Positions 53,301 to 61,544 of a DNA stretch of 64,000 bases are shown piece after piece. The position numbers and the translations under genes were made by a program. The notes below the pieces were generated by a model. It was not told where the DNA came from, did not search any database, and saw only the letters and a program-made list of their open reading frames with translations. The stretch is from JAWOJB01 sp046484325. Lineage in GTDB: Bacteria > Actinomycetota > Acidimicrobiia > Spongiisociales > ZC4RG35. The stretch spans positions 1 to 64,000 of the forward strand of contig JAWOJB010000028.1 in assembly GCA_046484325.1 (NCBI GenBank), read 5' to 3'. The stretch's first letter is position 1; every line of letters starts with the position of its first letter.

Positions 53301-53393
53301 ATCACCCAGCGACTGGAGCAGCCGCGTCGAGCCCTCGACGTCGGAGAACACGAAGGTGACGGTCCCCAGTGGAAGTTCCTGCCGCTCGGCCAT
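50385..53393 (-). CDS. Adenylate/guanylate cyclase-domain, NB-ARC-type ATPase and TPR regulatory protein
   Basis: 1002 residues. Residues 8-180 are a class III cyclase homology domain (GTVTFVFSDVEGSTRLLQ, VKIEGDGLFVAF, VRVRIGIHTGE, GIDVHRAARIAAGGHGGQIVLS). The metal aspartates are FSD and EGDG. An ATPase module follows with P-loop GSAGVGKTSLAL (about residue 225) and LLILDGCEHL. The rest (about 520-980) is a string of TPR-like helices. No C-terminal LuxR DNA-binding domain is present. Cytoplasmic signalling ATPase with possible cyclic nucleotide output. It converges with the glutamate dehydrogenase gene. Confidence 0.88.
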   Translation of the reverse strand: MAERQELPLGTVTFVFSDVEGSTRLLQSLGDGYSAVLERHHAIIENAVDAAGGVVVKIEGDGLFVAFRSAVAAVTCAADIQRALGAESWPHGHEVRVRIGIHTGEGKLGGGDYVGIDVHRAARIAAGGHGGQIVLSEATARLTEYSLPEGTFLEDLGSHALKDLVHEEHLYQLSISGLPREFPPLSTTSGVKGNLPQRTFSFIGRRDEARRAADAVGEHRLVTLTGSAGVGKTSLALAVAPQVSGRFPDGIWLVEVLRVVDEAMLAAAVARQLRITENPSQDMVDTLAARLSRASALLILDGCEHLIDAVAGLAQRILESSTDVHILVTSREWLAIRGEMLIHVAPMAVPASGARSIAELSSYDSVALFVERARVVQPGFQITPENGALVAEICRRLDGIPLAIELAAARLKMLSPWQLVERLDQQFALLTGRDRDVPPHQQTLETTLDWSHDSLAPIEQLLFARLSVFSGGFSLEAAEDVCPGGEVGRGQVLDLLGRLVETSLLEAAGTDPIRYRLLEPVGHYARRRLEVLGETDVYRRRHARFFTQLAEEADRRLHGLQQKLWSDRLDRDRYNLRSALGYLEEAGEPAEVLRLAGALRWYWVIRRDVSEGWSRLEGALTNRGEAAPEVVARALNGLGLLAIRRFDFERARAALTESRELYRSIGDGRGEARQVYHLATLAWFRDATDEADVLADEAEEMSRRFGDQWGLAWTLAMRGTMARLSGDLAEARRFMDESHQVFLRHTGTLDQGWSLLRLGALARDEGDYQLAARCYAEGRDELERAGDPLGVAHADAGLGAMAWLGGNHEHALSLYRSVLEGFSLSEEASNNLFELKTMIQGNPSTAELQAIVEVNRDRAKLTEGQVGARAALGEYLLHVGLTALRQTELERGRSALAESLALCMQAGDLRGVVLALRALATAFHASGDHETAVSMLGAGEAILGPRAPSEVVGGIPTDEVVADARDSLGEQSFTQAWNRGSALGAGGALVLTRSRTIQPTGS

Positions 53394-53402
53394 GCCACCG
53401 GC

Positions 53403-53408
53403 AAGCTA
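53403..53408 (-). promoter_or_regulatory. Extended -10 element of cyclase/TPR gene
   Basis: TAGCTT preceded by TGG, 9 nt before the ATG at 53393. Confidence 0.4.
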
Positions 53409-53466
53409 CCAACATCCTCGCGACCCGGTGGGGGGTGTTGCCACTCGCATGACCAGCCGCCACCGG

Positions 53467-53472
53467 TAGCCT
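53467..53472 (+). promoter_or_regulatory. -10 hexamer of OmpA lipoprotein gene
   Basis: TAGCCT, 24 nt before the ATG at 53497. Unlike most genes here this one then has a leader with a GGAAGG ribosome site. Confidence 0.4.
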
Positions 53473-53496
53473 GGTCGGCGTACACCCCGGAAGGTC

Positions 53497-55344
53497 ATGC
53501 GCATCCGGATCATCCCGGCCGTGCTGGTGGTTCTCCTCGCGACGGCGTGCGGCCAGAGCGGACCAGAGCCGACCTCCACGACCAGCACCAGCACGACGCT
53601 CGCACCTCCGTCCGCCTCCACCGGCGCGCAGGCGGAGGTGATCGACGTGCTCGCGCTCGCCTCCCACCCGAACGGAGCGCAGATGCGGGTGAGCCGCATC
53701 GAGATATTCGACGATGCGGTCCTCGTCTACGGGGGGATCGTCAACGGATCACCGTTCGGTCTCGTGATCTCCCGGGGGCTCACCGAGCTCCGGTCGAGTG
53801 ACGGCAGGACGGCTGCGTTGATCGAGCCGGTGGAGTCGACGCCGATCGGTGCCGGCGACGACTTCGAGTTCATCCTCAGGTTCCAGCCGCTCCCCGACGC
53901 CGAAGCGGTCACGCTGGTGGTGAACGCCGGGGCCGGCTCGTCGCCGACGAACCCCAACTCGAACGCACCGTGGTTCGAGCTGGGCCCGCTGGCTCTCGAC
54001 GTGGACGCGACGAGGGTCGCCCTCCCCGAGCCGGTCCCGGTCCGGCGCTCGACGGTGGGGGCCACCGGCGTCGAGCTCCAGCTCGAGGGGATCGTCTTCA
54101 CCGAGACCCGCATCGGTGCCTGGGTTCGGATCTCCAACCCGGGCACGGTCCTGGCGTCGATCTCGCCGACGATCGCCCCCAGCGTGATCGTCGATGACCT
54201 CGGCAACCGATATCCGCTGATCCTTCCCGAAGGTGCCGGTTCGATCGACATCCCCGCCGGGACGGCCCGCAGTGGCGTGCTCTCGTTCGGCGGACGCATC
54301 CACCCTGATGCAGCCACCCTCAGCATGGGGCTCAACGCCGGTCAGCGTGGTGACACGGGGACGCGCACCGTCGTGTACCCGCAGCTGGTGGTCGAGGACA
54401 TCTCCCTGGCCGGGCAGGCCACCGCCGCCGCCCTCCCCGACGCCATCCAGGCCGACGCCACGATCCCCCATCCGAACGGCGTCGAGGTCGGTCTGGGGCG
54501 CCTGAGCTTCGGCGCGACCGAGAGCCAGGCCGAATTGGTGATCTCGAACCCGGGTGATCGAGCGGTCGCACTGGCCGGGGCTCCCACCGTGCTCATCGAC
54601 GATCTCGGCAACGCCTACCCGCTCGTACCTCCGGCCGGCAACAGCGGGTTGGTGGTGGAGGCTGGGACCAGCCTGGAAGGGACCTTCGTGTTCTCCGGCC
54701 GGATCGACGACCGGGCCACCCTCGTCAGACTCGTGGTCAACGCCGGGGAATCGACCACGGATCCCGGCACCCTGCTGCCTTCGATGGAGTTCGGCCCCTT
54801 CGAGCTCACGAGGAGCGACGACATCGCCGAGCCCGTCGAGGCCCGGGTGTTCGCGGTCGGGCCCCGGAGCCGCCTCGTCGACGACATCCTCGCCGACTCC
54901 CAGGTCGATCGGATCACCCAGACCCTCGAGCAGTTCGGGGCGAGCGAGGTCGACGGCGGGTTCAGCCTGACGTTGCCAGATGCCATCCTGTTCGACTTCG
55001 GCAGCCGGGACCTCCGGCCCGACGCCGCCCAGGCGCTGACGCTGGTGGCCGAGGTGCTGCGCTACTTCGAGGGGGACGCCGTGATCGTGGTCGGCCACAC
55101 CGATTCCATCGGGAGCGAGGCGTTCAACCAGCGGCTGTCGGAGCAGCGCGCCGAAGGTGTCGCCGCCGCGCTCGTGGGCGACCACGACATCCCGTCCGAG
55201 CGTCTCACCGCCGAGGGTCGGGGTGCGAGCGAGCCGGTCGCCGCGAACACGAATCCGGATGGTTCCGACAACCCCGAGGGTCGTCAGCTCAATCGGCGGG
55301 TCGAGATCGTGGTTCTCACCGACCGCCCCCTGCCCGGATCGTGA
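53497..55344 (+). CDS. Lipoprotein with triplicated beta module and C-terminal OmpA domain
   Basis: 615 residues. Lipoprotein signal with lipobox LLATAC (Cys18). Three repeated modules (about 50-150, 180-290, 320-440) share a PNG-x-V/M start, the DDLGNxYPL turn in modules two and three, and an LxVNAG end. The C-terminal OmpA-like peptidoglycan-binding domain (about 485-615) has ILFDFGSRDLRPDAAQAL, VVGHTDSIGSEAFNQRLSEQRAEGVAAAL and NRRVEIVV, including the diaminopimelate-binding Asp and Arg. It would bridge membrane and wall from the outer face. Module function is unknown. Confidence 0.88.
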   Translation: MRIRIIPAVLVVLLATACGQSGPEPTSTTSTSTTLAPPSASTGAQAEVIDVLALASHPNGAQMRVSRIEIFDDAVLVYGGIVNGSPFGLVISRGLTELRSSDGRTAALIEPVESTPIGAGDDFEFILRFQPLPDAEAVTLVVNAGAGSSPTNPNSNAPWFELGPLALDVDATRVALPEPVPVRRSTVGATGVELQLEGIVFTETRIGAWVRISNPGTVLASISPTIAPSVIVDDLGNRYPLILPEGAGSIDIPAGTARSGVLSFGGRIHPDAATLSMGLNAGQRGDTGTRTVVYPQLVVEDISLAGQATAAALPDAIQADATIPHPNGVEVGLGRLSFGATESQAELVISNPGDRAVALAGAPTVLIDDLGNAYPLVPPAGNSGLVVEAGTSLEGTFVFSGRIDDRATLVRLVVNAGESTTDPGTLLPSMEFGPFELTRSDDIAEPVEARVFAVGPRSRLVDDILADSQVDRITQTLEQFGASEVDGGFSLTLPDAILFDFGSRDLRPDAAQALTLVAEVLRYFEGDAVIVVGHTDSIGSEAFNQRLSEQRAEGVAAALVGDHDIPSERLTAEGRGASEPVAANTNPDGSDNPEGRQLNRRVEIVVLTDRPLPGS

Positions 55345-55351
55345 GCGCTTC

Positions 55352-55392
55352 ATTGAGCAACCGTATGTCTCCCGTCCCCTCCGTTGCTCAAT
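55352..55392 (+). repeat. 41-bp repeat with ATTGAGCA/TGCTCAAT ends, copy 2
   Basis: ATTGAGCAA (55352-55360) and TTGCTCAAT (55384-55392) are perfect 9-bp inverted termini around a C-rich core. It has the same length and orientation as the copy at 19131-19171. It lies 7 bp after the OmpA stop. Confidence 0.6.
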
Positions 55393-55440
55393 GATGAGCG
55401 GGTGGGCCGTCCCCCTTCCCCGGGCGGGTCGGGAGCGGCC

Positions 55441-57915
55441 GTGAGCCCGGTCCCCGCCGTCGACGACCGGCTGCCCGAACGCGCCCGCGTCGTCGTGGTC
55501 GGTGGCGGCATCATCGGGTGCAGCGTCGCCTACCACCTAGCCTGCGAGGGATGGGGCGACGTGCTGCTCCTCGAGCGCGATCGGCTGACCTCGGGGACCA
55601 CCTGGCACGCAGCCGGCCTGATGGTCACCTTCGGCTCGACATCGCAGACCTCCACCTCGATGCGGATGTATACCCGCGACCTGTATGCCCGGCTCGAGTC
55701 GGAGACCGGCCTCGCCACCGGGTTCAAGCCGGTGGGCTTCGTGGAGCTGGCCACCGAGCCCGACCGTCTCGAGGAGTTTCGGCGGGTGGCGGCCTTCAAC
55801 CGCCACTGCGGAGTCGACGTCCACGAGATCTCGGCGCGTGAGGTCGCCGACCTGTTCCCCCTCGCCCGCACCGACGACGTTCTGGCCGGCTTCTACGTCC
55901 CGGGTGACGGGCGAGTCAACCCGGTGGATGCGACCATGTCCCTCGCGATGGGGGCCCGCCTCCGGGGAGTGCAGGTGATCGAGGGGGTCCCGGTCACCGG
56001 GATCCTCTCCCAGAACGGGGCCGTGACCGGGGTCCGCACCTCCCGAGGCGACATCGAAGCCGAGTACGTCGTGAACTGCGCCGGGATGTGGGCGAGACAG
56101 CTCGGCGAGCTCGCCGGGGTCGAGGTGCCGCTCCAGGCGGCCGAGCACTACTACCTCATCACCGACCAGGTCCCCGGCATCTCCGGCTCGTGGCCGGTGA
56201 TCGAGGACCCGGCGTCGTACGGCTACTACCGGGAAGAGGTGGGTGGCCTCATGATCGGCCTGTTCGAGCCGGTCTGCGCCCCCTGGAAGGTCGAGGGCGT
56301 GCCCGTCGACGCCTCCTTCGTCGAGATCCCCCCCGACTGGGACCGCATGGGCCCCTACGTCGAGAAGGCGATGGGCCGGGTCCCAATCGCCAAGGACCTC
56401 GGGATCCGGACCTTCTTCTGCGGCCCCGAGAGCTTCACTCCCGACCTCGCCCCGGTGGTAGGCGAGGCACCCGAGCTCCGGAACTTCTTCGTGGCGGCGG
56501 GTCTCAACTCGATCGGGATCCTCACCGGCGGGGGCCTGGGCCGGCTCGTGGCCCGGTGGATCGTGGACGGGCGGCCGGATGCCGACATCACCGGGATGAA
56601 CATCGACCGGCTCCACCCGTATCAGTCCACCCCCCGCTACCGGGCGACCCGCACGGTGGAGTCTCTGGGCCTCGTCTACCAGTGCCACTACCCCTATCGG
56701 TCGATGCAGACCGCCCGGGGGGTCAAGCTGTCACCCCTTCATGGCCGATTGGCCGCACGCGGCGCCATCTTCCGTGATGTGAGCGGTTGGGAGGGGGCCG
56801 ACTGGTACTCGCCCACCGGGGCCGAGCCCGCCCCCGAGGCACTGTCGTGGGGGCGCCGCGACTGGTTCCGCCACTGGCAAGCCGAACACGAGACCGTACG
56901 CGGGGGTGTCGGGCTGATCGACATGTCGTTCATGTCGAAGTTCGGGGTGGAGGGCAGCGATGCCGGGCGCCTGCTGGAGTGGCTCTCGGCCAACCGGGTG
57001 GATGGCGATCCCGGGACGATCACCTACACCCAGTGGCTCAACGACGGCGGCACGCTCGAAGCCGACCTCACGGTCACCAAGCTCACGGGGGACCGCTTCC
57101 TGGTGGTGGCCACGGACACCGCCCACCGTCACGTCGAGACCTGGCTGCGCCGGCATGCAGGCGAGCTCGACGTGTCGATCACCGACCTGACCTCCGGGCT
57201 CGCCCAGATCAACCTCCAGGGTCCCGAGTCCCGGCATCTCCTCCAGGCCGCCACGTCGGTCGACCTCTCCAACGAGGCCTTCCCGTTTCGGGCAGCCCGT
57301 GAGATCGACGTGGGCTTCGCCAGGGTGCTCTGTGCTCGGATCACCTACGTGGGCGAACTGGGATACGAGCTATACGTACCGGCCGAGCAGGCGGTCCACG
57401 TCTACGACCGGATCGTGGCAGCCGGCGAGCGGTACGGGCTCCGGCACGTCGGGCTGAAGGCGCTGGGGAGCCTCCGGATGGAGAAGGGGTACCGGGACTA
57501 CGGCCACGACATCGACAACACCGATACCGTCGACGAGGCGGGGCTGGGTTTCGCGGTCGCCATGGACAAGCCGGGCGGCTTCTTGGGCCGCCCGGCGGTG
57601 GAGGCCGCCAGGTCGGAGGGGCCGCCCACCCGACGGCTGGTCCAGATGCTCGTGAAGGACCCCGATCCGCTCATGTTCCACGCCGAGGTGGTGTGGCGCG
57701 ACGGCGCGCCGAGTGGCTACGTGAGGGCAGCTTCGTACGGCTTCACCCTGGGCGGCGCCGTGGGGCTCGCCATGGTCGACGTGGGCGGTCGGCCGATCAC
57801 CCAGGCTGCCCTCGACGGGGCCGCATGGGAGGTCGACATCGCCGGACGGCGACACCACGCCGTGGCCTCGATCCGACCGCTGTACGACCCGAGGGGTGAC
57901 CGGGTTCGCGGATGA
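55441..57915 (+). CDS. FAD-dependent dehydrogenase with GcvT domain (sarcosine/dimethylglycine dehydrogenase family)
   Basis: 824 residues. N-terminal DAO domain with FAD motif VVVVGGGIIGCSVAYHLA and the flavinylation-type TSGTTWHAAGLM (His as in DMGDH). A FAO_M linker (about 380-430), then GcvT folate-binding domain (about 430-720, LGYELYVPAEQAVHVYDRI, LGSLRMEKGYRDYGHDI) and GcvT C-terminal barrel. It should oxidise an N-methylated amino acid and pass the one-carbon unit to tetrahydrofolate. The GTG at 55441 has GGAG 6 nt upstream; the frame is open to the 41-bp repeat, so a TTG start at 55384 is possible but unlikely. Confidence 0.9.
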   Translation: MSPVPAVDDRLPERARVVVVGGGIIGCSVAYHLACEGWGDVLLLERDRLTSGTTWHAAGLMVTFGSTSQTSTSMRMYTRDLYARLESETGLATGFKPVGFVELATEPDRLEEFRRVAAFNRHCGVDVHEISAREVADLFPLARTDDVLAGFYVPGDGRVNPVDATMSLAMGARLRGVQVIEGVPVTGILSQNGAVTGVRTSRGDIEAEYVVNCAGMWARQLGELAGVEVPLQAAEHYYLITDQVPGISGSWPVIEDPASYGYYREEVGGLMIGLFEPVCAPWKVEGVPVDASFVEIPPDWDRMGPYVEKAMGRVPIAKDLGIRTFFCGPESFTPDLAPVVGEAPELRNFFVAAGLNSIGILTGGGLGRLVARWIVDGRPDADITGMNIDRLHPYQSTPRYRATRTVESLGLVYQCHYPYRSMQTARGVKLSPLHGRLAARGAIFRDVSGWEGADWYSPTGAEPAPEALSWGRRDWFRHWQAEHETVRGGVGLIDMSFMSKFGVEGSDAGRLLEWLSANRVDGDPGTITYTQWLNDGGTLEADLTVTKLTGDRFLVVATDTAHRHVETWLRRHAGELDVSITDLTSGLAQINLQGPESRHLLQAATSVDLSNEAFPFRAAREIDVGFARVLCARITYVGELGYELYVPAEQAVHVYDRIVAAGERYGLRHVGLKALGSLRMEKGYRDYGHDIDNTDTVDEAGLGFAVAMDKPGGFLGRPAVEAARSEGPPTRRLVQMLVKDPDPLMFHAEVVWRDGAPSGYVRAASYGFTLGGAVGLAMVDVGGRPITQAALDGAAWEVDIAGRRHHAVASIRPLYDPRGDRVRG

Positions 57916-57946
57916 TCCGGCGCCACCGACGGGTGGGAGTCAGCAC

Positions 57947-59209
57947 TCACTCGTCGGAAGCAGAGTGGCCGGTGACCGGTGTCGTCACGTCCACATCATC
58001 GGCGACGGCCTCGGGGCCCGGCTCATCGGACGGCCCTCCCCGGCCTGCACGCATGTGCTCGAGCCGGTCGGCCATGGTCCGTCGGGGCGGAGGGGGTCCG
58101 TCTGGATAGGGTTCCAGGTCGGCGAGTCGTGCCAGCACGTAGCGGAGCACCTCCCGCCCCGAGGCGACCACCGGTACCGCCACGATCGCCCCGAGCACGC
58201 CGGCGGCGCTGAAGCCGACGAGGATCCCGACCAACACCGCCAGCGGCGACACGGCCATCGTCTCGCTCATGACCCGCGGGGTGATGACGCTGCTCTCGAG
58301 CTGCTGGATGAGGATGTAGACGCCCACCACGATCATGGCGAAGACCAGGTTGCTCACCGAGAATCGGGTCGAACCCTGGAACAGTGCCACCGTGCCGGCG
58401 ACCGCCCCGGCGAAGATCGGGCCGAAGGTCGGGACGATGTTGAAGAACCCGCCGATGATCCCGATGATGAGAGCCCCGGGCAATCCCAGGATGAACATGG
58501 CGATCACGCTGATCACACCCACGATGAAGGCCACCGTGAGCTGACCCCGGAGGTAGTCGGTCCAGACCCGGGACATCCGGGCACCCAGGATTTGCATCTC
58601 GGGCTGGTAGGGCTCCGGCACGAGCGAGTATGCGCTCTGGCGGGCACCGTGGGCTCCGAGCGCCAGATAGATCGAGATGATCAACGCCATCAGGCTGCTC
58701 GTGATGAACCCGATGATCCCGGTGAACACGGCCCCCGTGACGCTCCACGCCCCCGAGAAGAGCGAGCCGAGATCGAAGTCGAACCCGCCCCCACCGGACT
58801 CGATCGCCTCGATGATCGGATCGATCGACGAGCTCAGGTCGATGGTGGCTCCGAGGAAGACGATGGTTCGGAACGACGACAGCGTCCCGACAATCCACTC
58901 CGAGAACGAGGTGGCGATCTCGGTGAGATCGAGCGCCGCCGCCGATCGGACGAGTGCCGGTACCAAGACGATGGGGATGGCAACGAGCACGCCGAGCAGC
59001 AGCAGATAGGTGACCGCCACTGCCAGAGCCCTGGGAAGCCGCAACCGACGGTGCAAGACCTCGATGAGCGGACTCAACACCAGCGTCAACAGTGCGCCGA
59101 TCACGACCGGGGCGAGGATCCCCCTGGCGAGGTAGACCACGAACCCGCCGACGACGATGAGACCAACGACCACGAGACGCTTGGTGGTGGGGCTCCACGA
59201 AGTGGACAT
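57947..59209 (-). CDS. AI-2E family (PerM/TqsA-like) permease
   Basis: 420 residues with eight membrane segments: paired helices at about 10-52 and 62-90, then from about 150 on. FGPIFAGAVAGTVALFQG and the QLESSVITPRVMSETMAVSPLAVLVGILVG block are family signatures. The acidic and Arg-rich C-terminal tail (about 370-420) is cytoplasmic. Members export AI-2 or exchange Na+/H+; the name does not prove a quorum-sensing role. Leaderless-type start. Confidence 0.9.
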   Translation of the reverse strand: MSTSWSPTTKRLVVVGLIVVGGFVVYLARGILAPVVIGALLTLVLSPLIEVLHRRLRLPRALAVAVTYLLLLGVLVAIPIVLVPALVRSAAALDLTEIATSFSEWIVGTLSSFRTIVFLGATIDLSSSIDPIIEAIESGGGGFDFDLGSLFSGAWSVTGAVFTGIIGFITSSLMALIISIYLALGAHGARQSAYSLVPEPYQPEMQILGARMSRVWTDYLRGQLTVAFIVGVISVIAMFILGLPGALIIGIIGGFFNIVPTFGPIFAGAVAGTVALFQGSTRFSVSNLVFAMIVVGVYILIQQLESSVITPRVMSETMAVSPLAVLVGILVGFSAAGVLGAIVAVPVVASGREVLRYVLARLADLEPYPDGPPPPRRTMADRLEHMRAGRGGPSDEPGPEAVADDVDVTTPVTGHSASDE

Positions 59210-59215
59210 GGGATC

Positions 59216-59221
59216 AGCGTA
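59216..59221 (-). promoter_or_regulatory. -10 hexamer of AI-2E permease gene
   Basis: TACGCT, 6 nt before the ATG at 59209. Confidence 0.55.
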
Positions 59222-59279
59222 CCGGTGCGGCCCTCGACGCAACGGCCGGGCCTCGGCACACCCTGCCGGCGTGCGGCCG

Positions 59280-61472
59280 TCAGCCGAACGTGCCCGACAC
59301 CGGGAGCCAGGACGGGTTGCCGAGGTACAGCGAGCGATCGGCGACACCCTGGGTGTTGGTGTGCCGGAAGAAGAAGCGGGCCTCGGAAGGCCGGAAGAGC
59401 GCCGGCGTCGAGAACCCGGCGCCAGTCCAGTCGCCCGCGACCAGACGATCCTGCGGGTCGCCGAAGAGGAACTGGAGGTCCGCCACGCCTTGGGTGTGTG
59501 AGTTCCGGAAATACACGAGACCGGTGCTCTCACGGTGGAGCCCGATCGTGTCGACGCCGTCGCCATCGAAGTCGCCGGCGAACGGCTTGTCGCCGGGGTT
59601 GCCGAAGTAGTAGCTCACCTCGGCGGCCCCCAGACCGGCACTCCCAGACCCCAGTCGGTTGACGATGTAGACGCGCCCCTCGCTCGGGCGGTACAGGGAG
59701 ACCGTGTCACAGCCGTCTCCGTTGAAATCGCCGGCGATGGGGATGTCGCCAGGGTTCCCGAAGTAGAAACGGACGTCGGCGATCCCCTGCGTGTTCGAGT
59801 TGCGGAGATACACGTACCCGTCCGACCGCCGGTAAAGGCCGGGCGTGTCGATTCCGTCACAATCCCAGTCGCCCATGAACGGGGTGTCGCCGGGCACGCC
59901 GTAGTAGAAGGATTCGACCGAGTCGCCTCGCCTGAGGTGCCAGATGCCCTGGCTCGGGTCGACGAGGCCGACGTCCTCACGGGCGGGCCCAAAGCGGAAG
60001 TCGCGACCGGTAGCGTACTTGAGCAACACCGCGTCGCCCGCCTCGAGCACGATGTCGGAGCGCCGTCGGGTGCCGCCGAGGTCGGCGAGAGGGAGGTCAG
60101 CGCGTACCCCGTCCACCGATCGGAGCACTCGGATTCGCCCAGGATCCATACCGGCCGGTGCCCCGGCGAAGTCAAAGGTGAGCTGGATGGTGCCCACCGA
60201 GTCCGACCCGGGGAGGGGTGGATTGGGCCGCCGAGTCGAGTGGGTGTGGCGGGCGTTCTGCACCATCACGTAGCGCTCGCCGGACTCGTCGACGAAGAAG
60301 CCGAGGAGGATCTCGAGCGGCGGCTGGCCGGGGGCCGGTGCAACACCGACCAGGAAGGGATCGCCTCCGGCTCCGGGCGACCAGGGTGCGGTGTCGATGG
60401 GCTGTTCGCTCAACGGGTGCTCGGCGCGGATGAACCGGACGTCGGTGGAGGTGAGCCGGGTCACCCCCTTGCCGAGGTTGGCCAGACGCCGGTTTATCTC
60501 GGCCACGACGCCATGCATCGGGGTGGGGGCGGCGTCCCAGGTCCCGGTCGGCTGCAGCAGGATCGAGCCGCCCCAGTCGGTCGCCGACTCGTGACCCACC
60601 GCCGCTGCCTGATAGATGAACCAGAAGTGTCCCGTGTACCCGTAGGTGAGCCCGGCCATCGCCTGCCACAGGAGGTCGGATCGGGTGTGAGTCGGCTGAC
60701 AGTCGGTCTCCTGTCCGATGTAGGCATTGAGGTACTGCCAGTAGGGCACCCCCTTCGCCAACCCGGCACGGCGGAAGGTCTCCAGCACCGTGTAGTGCGA
60801 CGCCTCGAAGTTGTAGTCGCCGGTGAGGACGATGTCCGCGTCGACCGAGGTGACGTAGCGGGCGACCAGGTCGTGGACGTCGGGGACCCAGTAGGTCAGG
60901 TTCGTGAAGAGGAGCGCGCCGGCATCGAACGCCCGCACTCGGTCGATCCCGGCTGCCACCTGGTCCATCTGGGCCACGGTGTTGGGCTCGTCGCCCACCT
61001 GGAACCCACGTCGTCCCGGTGTGCCTGGCCCGAGGCCGCCGATCACCCGACCCGTGTCGGCGAACCCCGATCCGGTCCACGCCAGCGAGGTGCCGTCCGG
61101 CGACAGCCAGGTGACAAAGCCCATGCCCCGGCGATGGCGCAGCCATGACTCGACCTGTTCCGGCCCGTCCATCCACTGGTGGACGACGTTCGCCCCGAAC
61201 CCGTCGACGTATCGGTCCACGACGGTGCGGGGCGGATTGGGCACGGTGGCCACGAGGGCGGAGATGGGCATCGGATGACGGCGGAGGAACTCGTGCCCCC
61301 TCGTGCCCGGGTGGGCGGCCTGCGGGTAGAGGGGCGCGGGCCGGATCGAGGTGGCCTCGAGGGTGCCAGGGCAGGGGGGCACCTGGCCTTCGGCTCCGGG
61401 CCCGGGCCCGACCACGAAGGCGATCCCGAGCAGGACCACGGCGAGCCATCGCAGGCGATTGCCGGGCGACAC
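59280..61472 (-). CDS. Secreted protein: unassigned (possibly glycosidase-like) domain plus calcium-loop propeller repeats
   Basis: 730 residues. Signal peptide (about 5-30, ending near GAEGQ). Residues 40-330 are a large domain with YVDGFGANVVHQWMDG, FQVGDEPNTVAQMD and WQYLNAYIGQETDC that recall TIM-barrel glycosidases; the GDEPN Glu could be catalytic, but I cannot name the family. Residues 335-500 are beta-rich. The C-terminal 230 residues hold four full repeats of about 48 residues and the start of a fifth, each YxFGxPGDxPxAGDFxGDG then LYR and VYxRNSxTQG, like VCBS/FG-GAP calcium-binding blades; the last acidic loop (DWTGAG) is degenerate. The GTG at 61472 is chosen by TAGGGT 7 nt upstream. 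Confidence 0.75.
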   Translation of the reverse strand: MSPGNRLRWLAVVLLGIAFVVGPGPGAEGQVPPCPGTLEATSIRPAPLYPQAAHPGTRGHEFLRRHPMPISALVATVPNPPRTVVDRYVDGFGANVVHQWMDGPEQVESWLRHRRGMGFVTWLSPDGTSLAWTGSGFADTGRVIGGLGPGTPGRRGFQVGDEPNTVAQMDQVAAGIDRVRAFDAGALLFTNLTYWVPDVHDLVARYVTSVDADIVLTGDYNFEASHYTVLETFRRAGLAKGVPYWQYLNAYIGQETDCQPTHTRSDLLWQAMAGLTYGYTGHFWFIYQAAAVGHESATDWGGSILLQPTGTWDAAPTPMHGVVAEINRRLANLGKGVTRLTSTDVRFIRAEHPLSEQPIDTAPWSPGAGGDPFLVGVAPAPGQPPLEILLGFFVDESGERYVMVQNARHTHSTRRPNPPLPGSDSVGTIQLTFDFAGAPAGMDPGRIRVLRSVDGVRADLPLADLGGTRRRSDIVLEAGDAVLLKYATGRDFRFGPAREDVGLVDPSQGIWHLRRGDSVESFYYGVPGDTPFMGDWDCDGIDTPGLYRRSDGYVYLRNSNTQGIADVRFYFGNPGDIPIAGDFNGDGCDTVSLYRPSEGRVYIVNRLGSGSAGLGAAEVSYYFGNPGDKPFAGDFDGDGVDTIGLHRESTGLVYFRNSHTQGVADLQFLFGDPQDRLVAGDWTGAGFSTPALFRPSEARFFFRHTNTQGVADRSLYLGNPSWLPVSGTFG

Positions 61473-61479
61473 CGGGGGA

Positions 61480-61485
61480 ACCCTA
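61480..61485 (-). promoter_or_regulatory. -10 hexamer of secreted repeat protein gene
   Basis: TAGGGT, 7 nt before the GTG at 61472. It rules out the longer TTG-started frame at 61508. Confidence 0.45.
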
Positions 61486-61544
61486 GGCAGAGCCGTGGGG
61501 GGTGCCAACCGAGGCGGCAGGATGGGATCCGGCCGATTCTGCCG

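Noticed and set aside
57947..59209. Quorum-sensing role for the AI-2E family permease
   Set aside because: No luxS or other signal synthase is in the window, and the family name covers many transporters unrelated to AI-2.
61473..61508. TTG start at 61508 for the secreted repeat protein
   Set aside because: It would place the TAGGGT hexamer inside the coding sequence and adds Pro-rich residues before a complete signal peptide that starts at GTG 61472.
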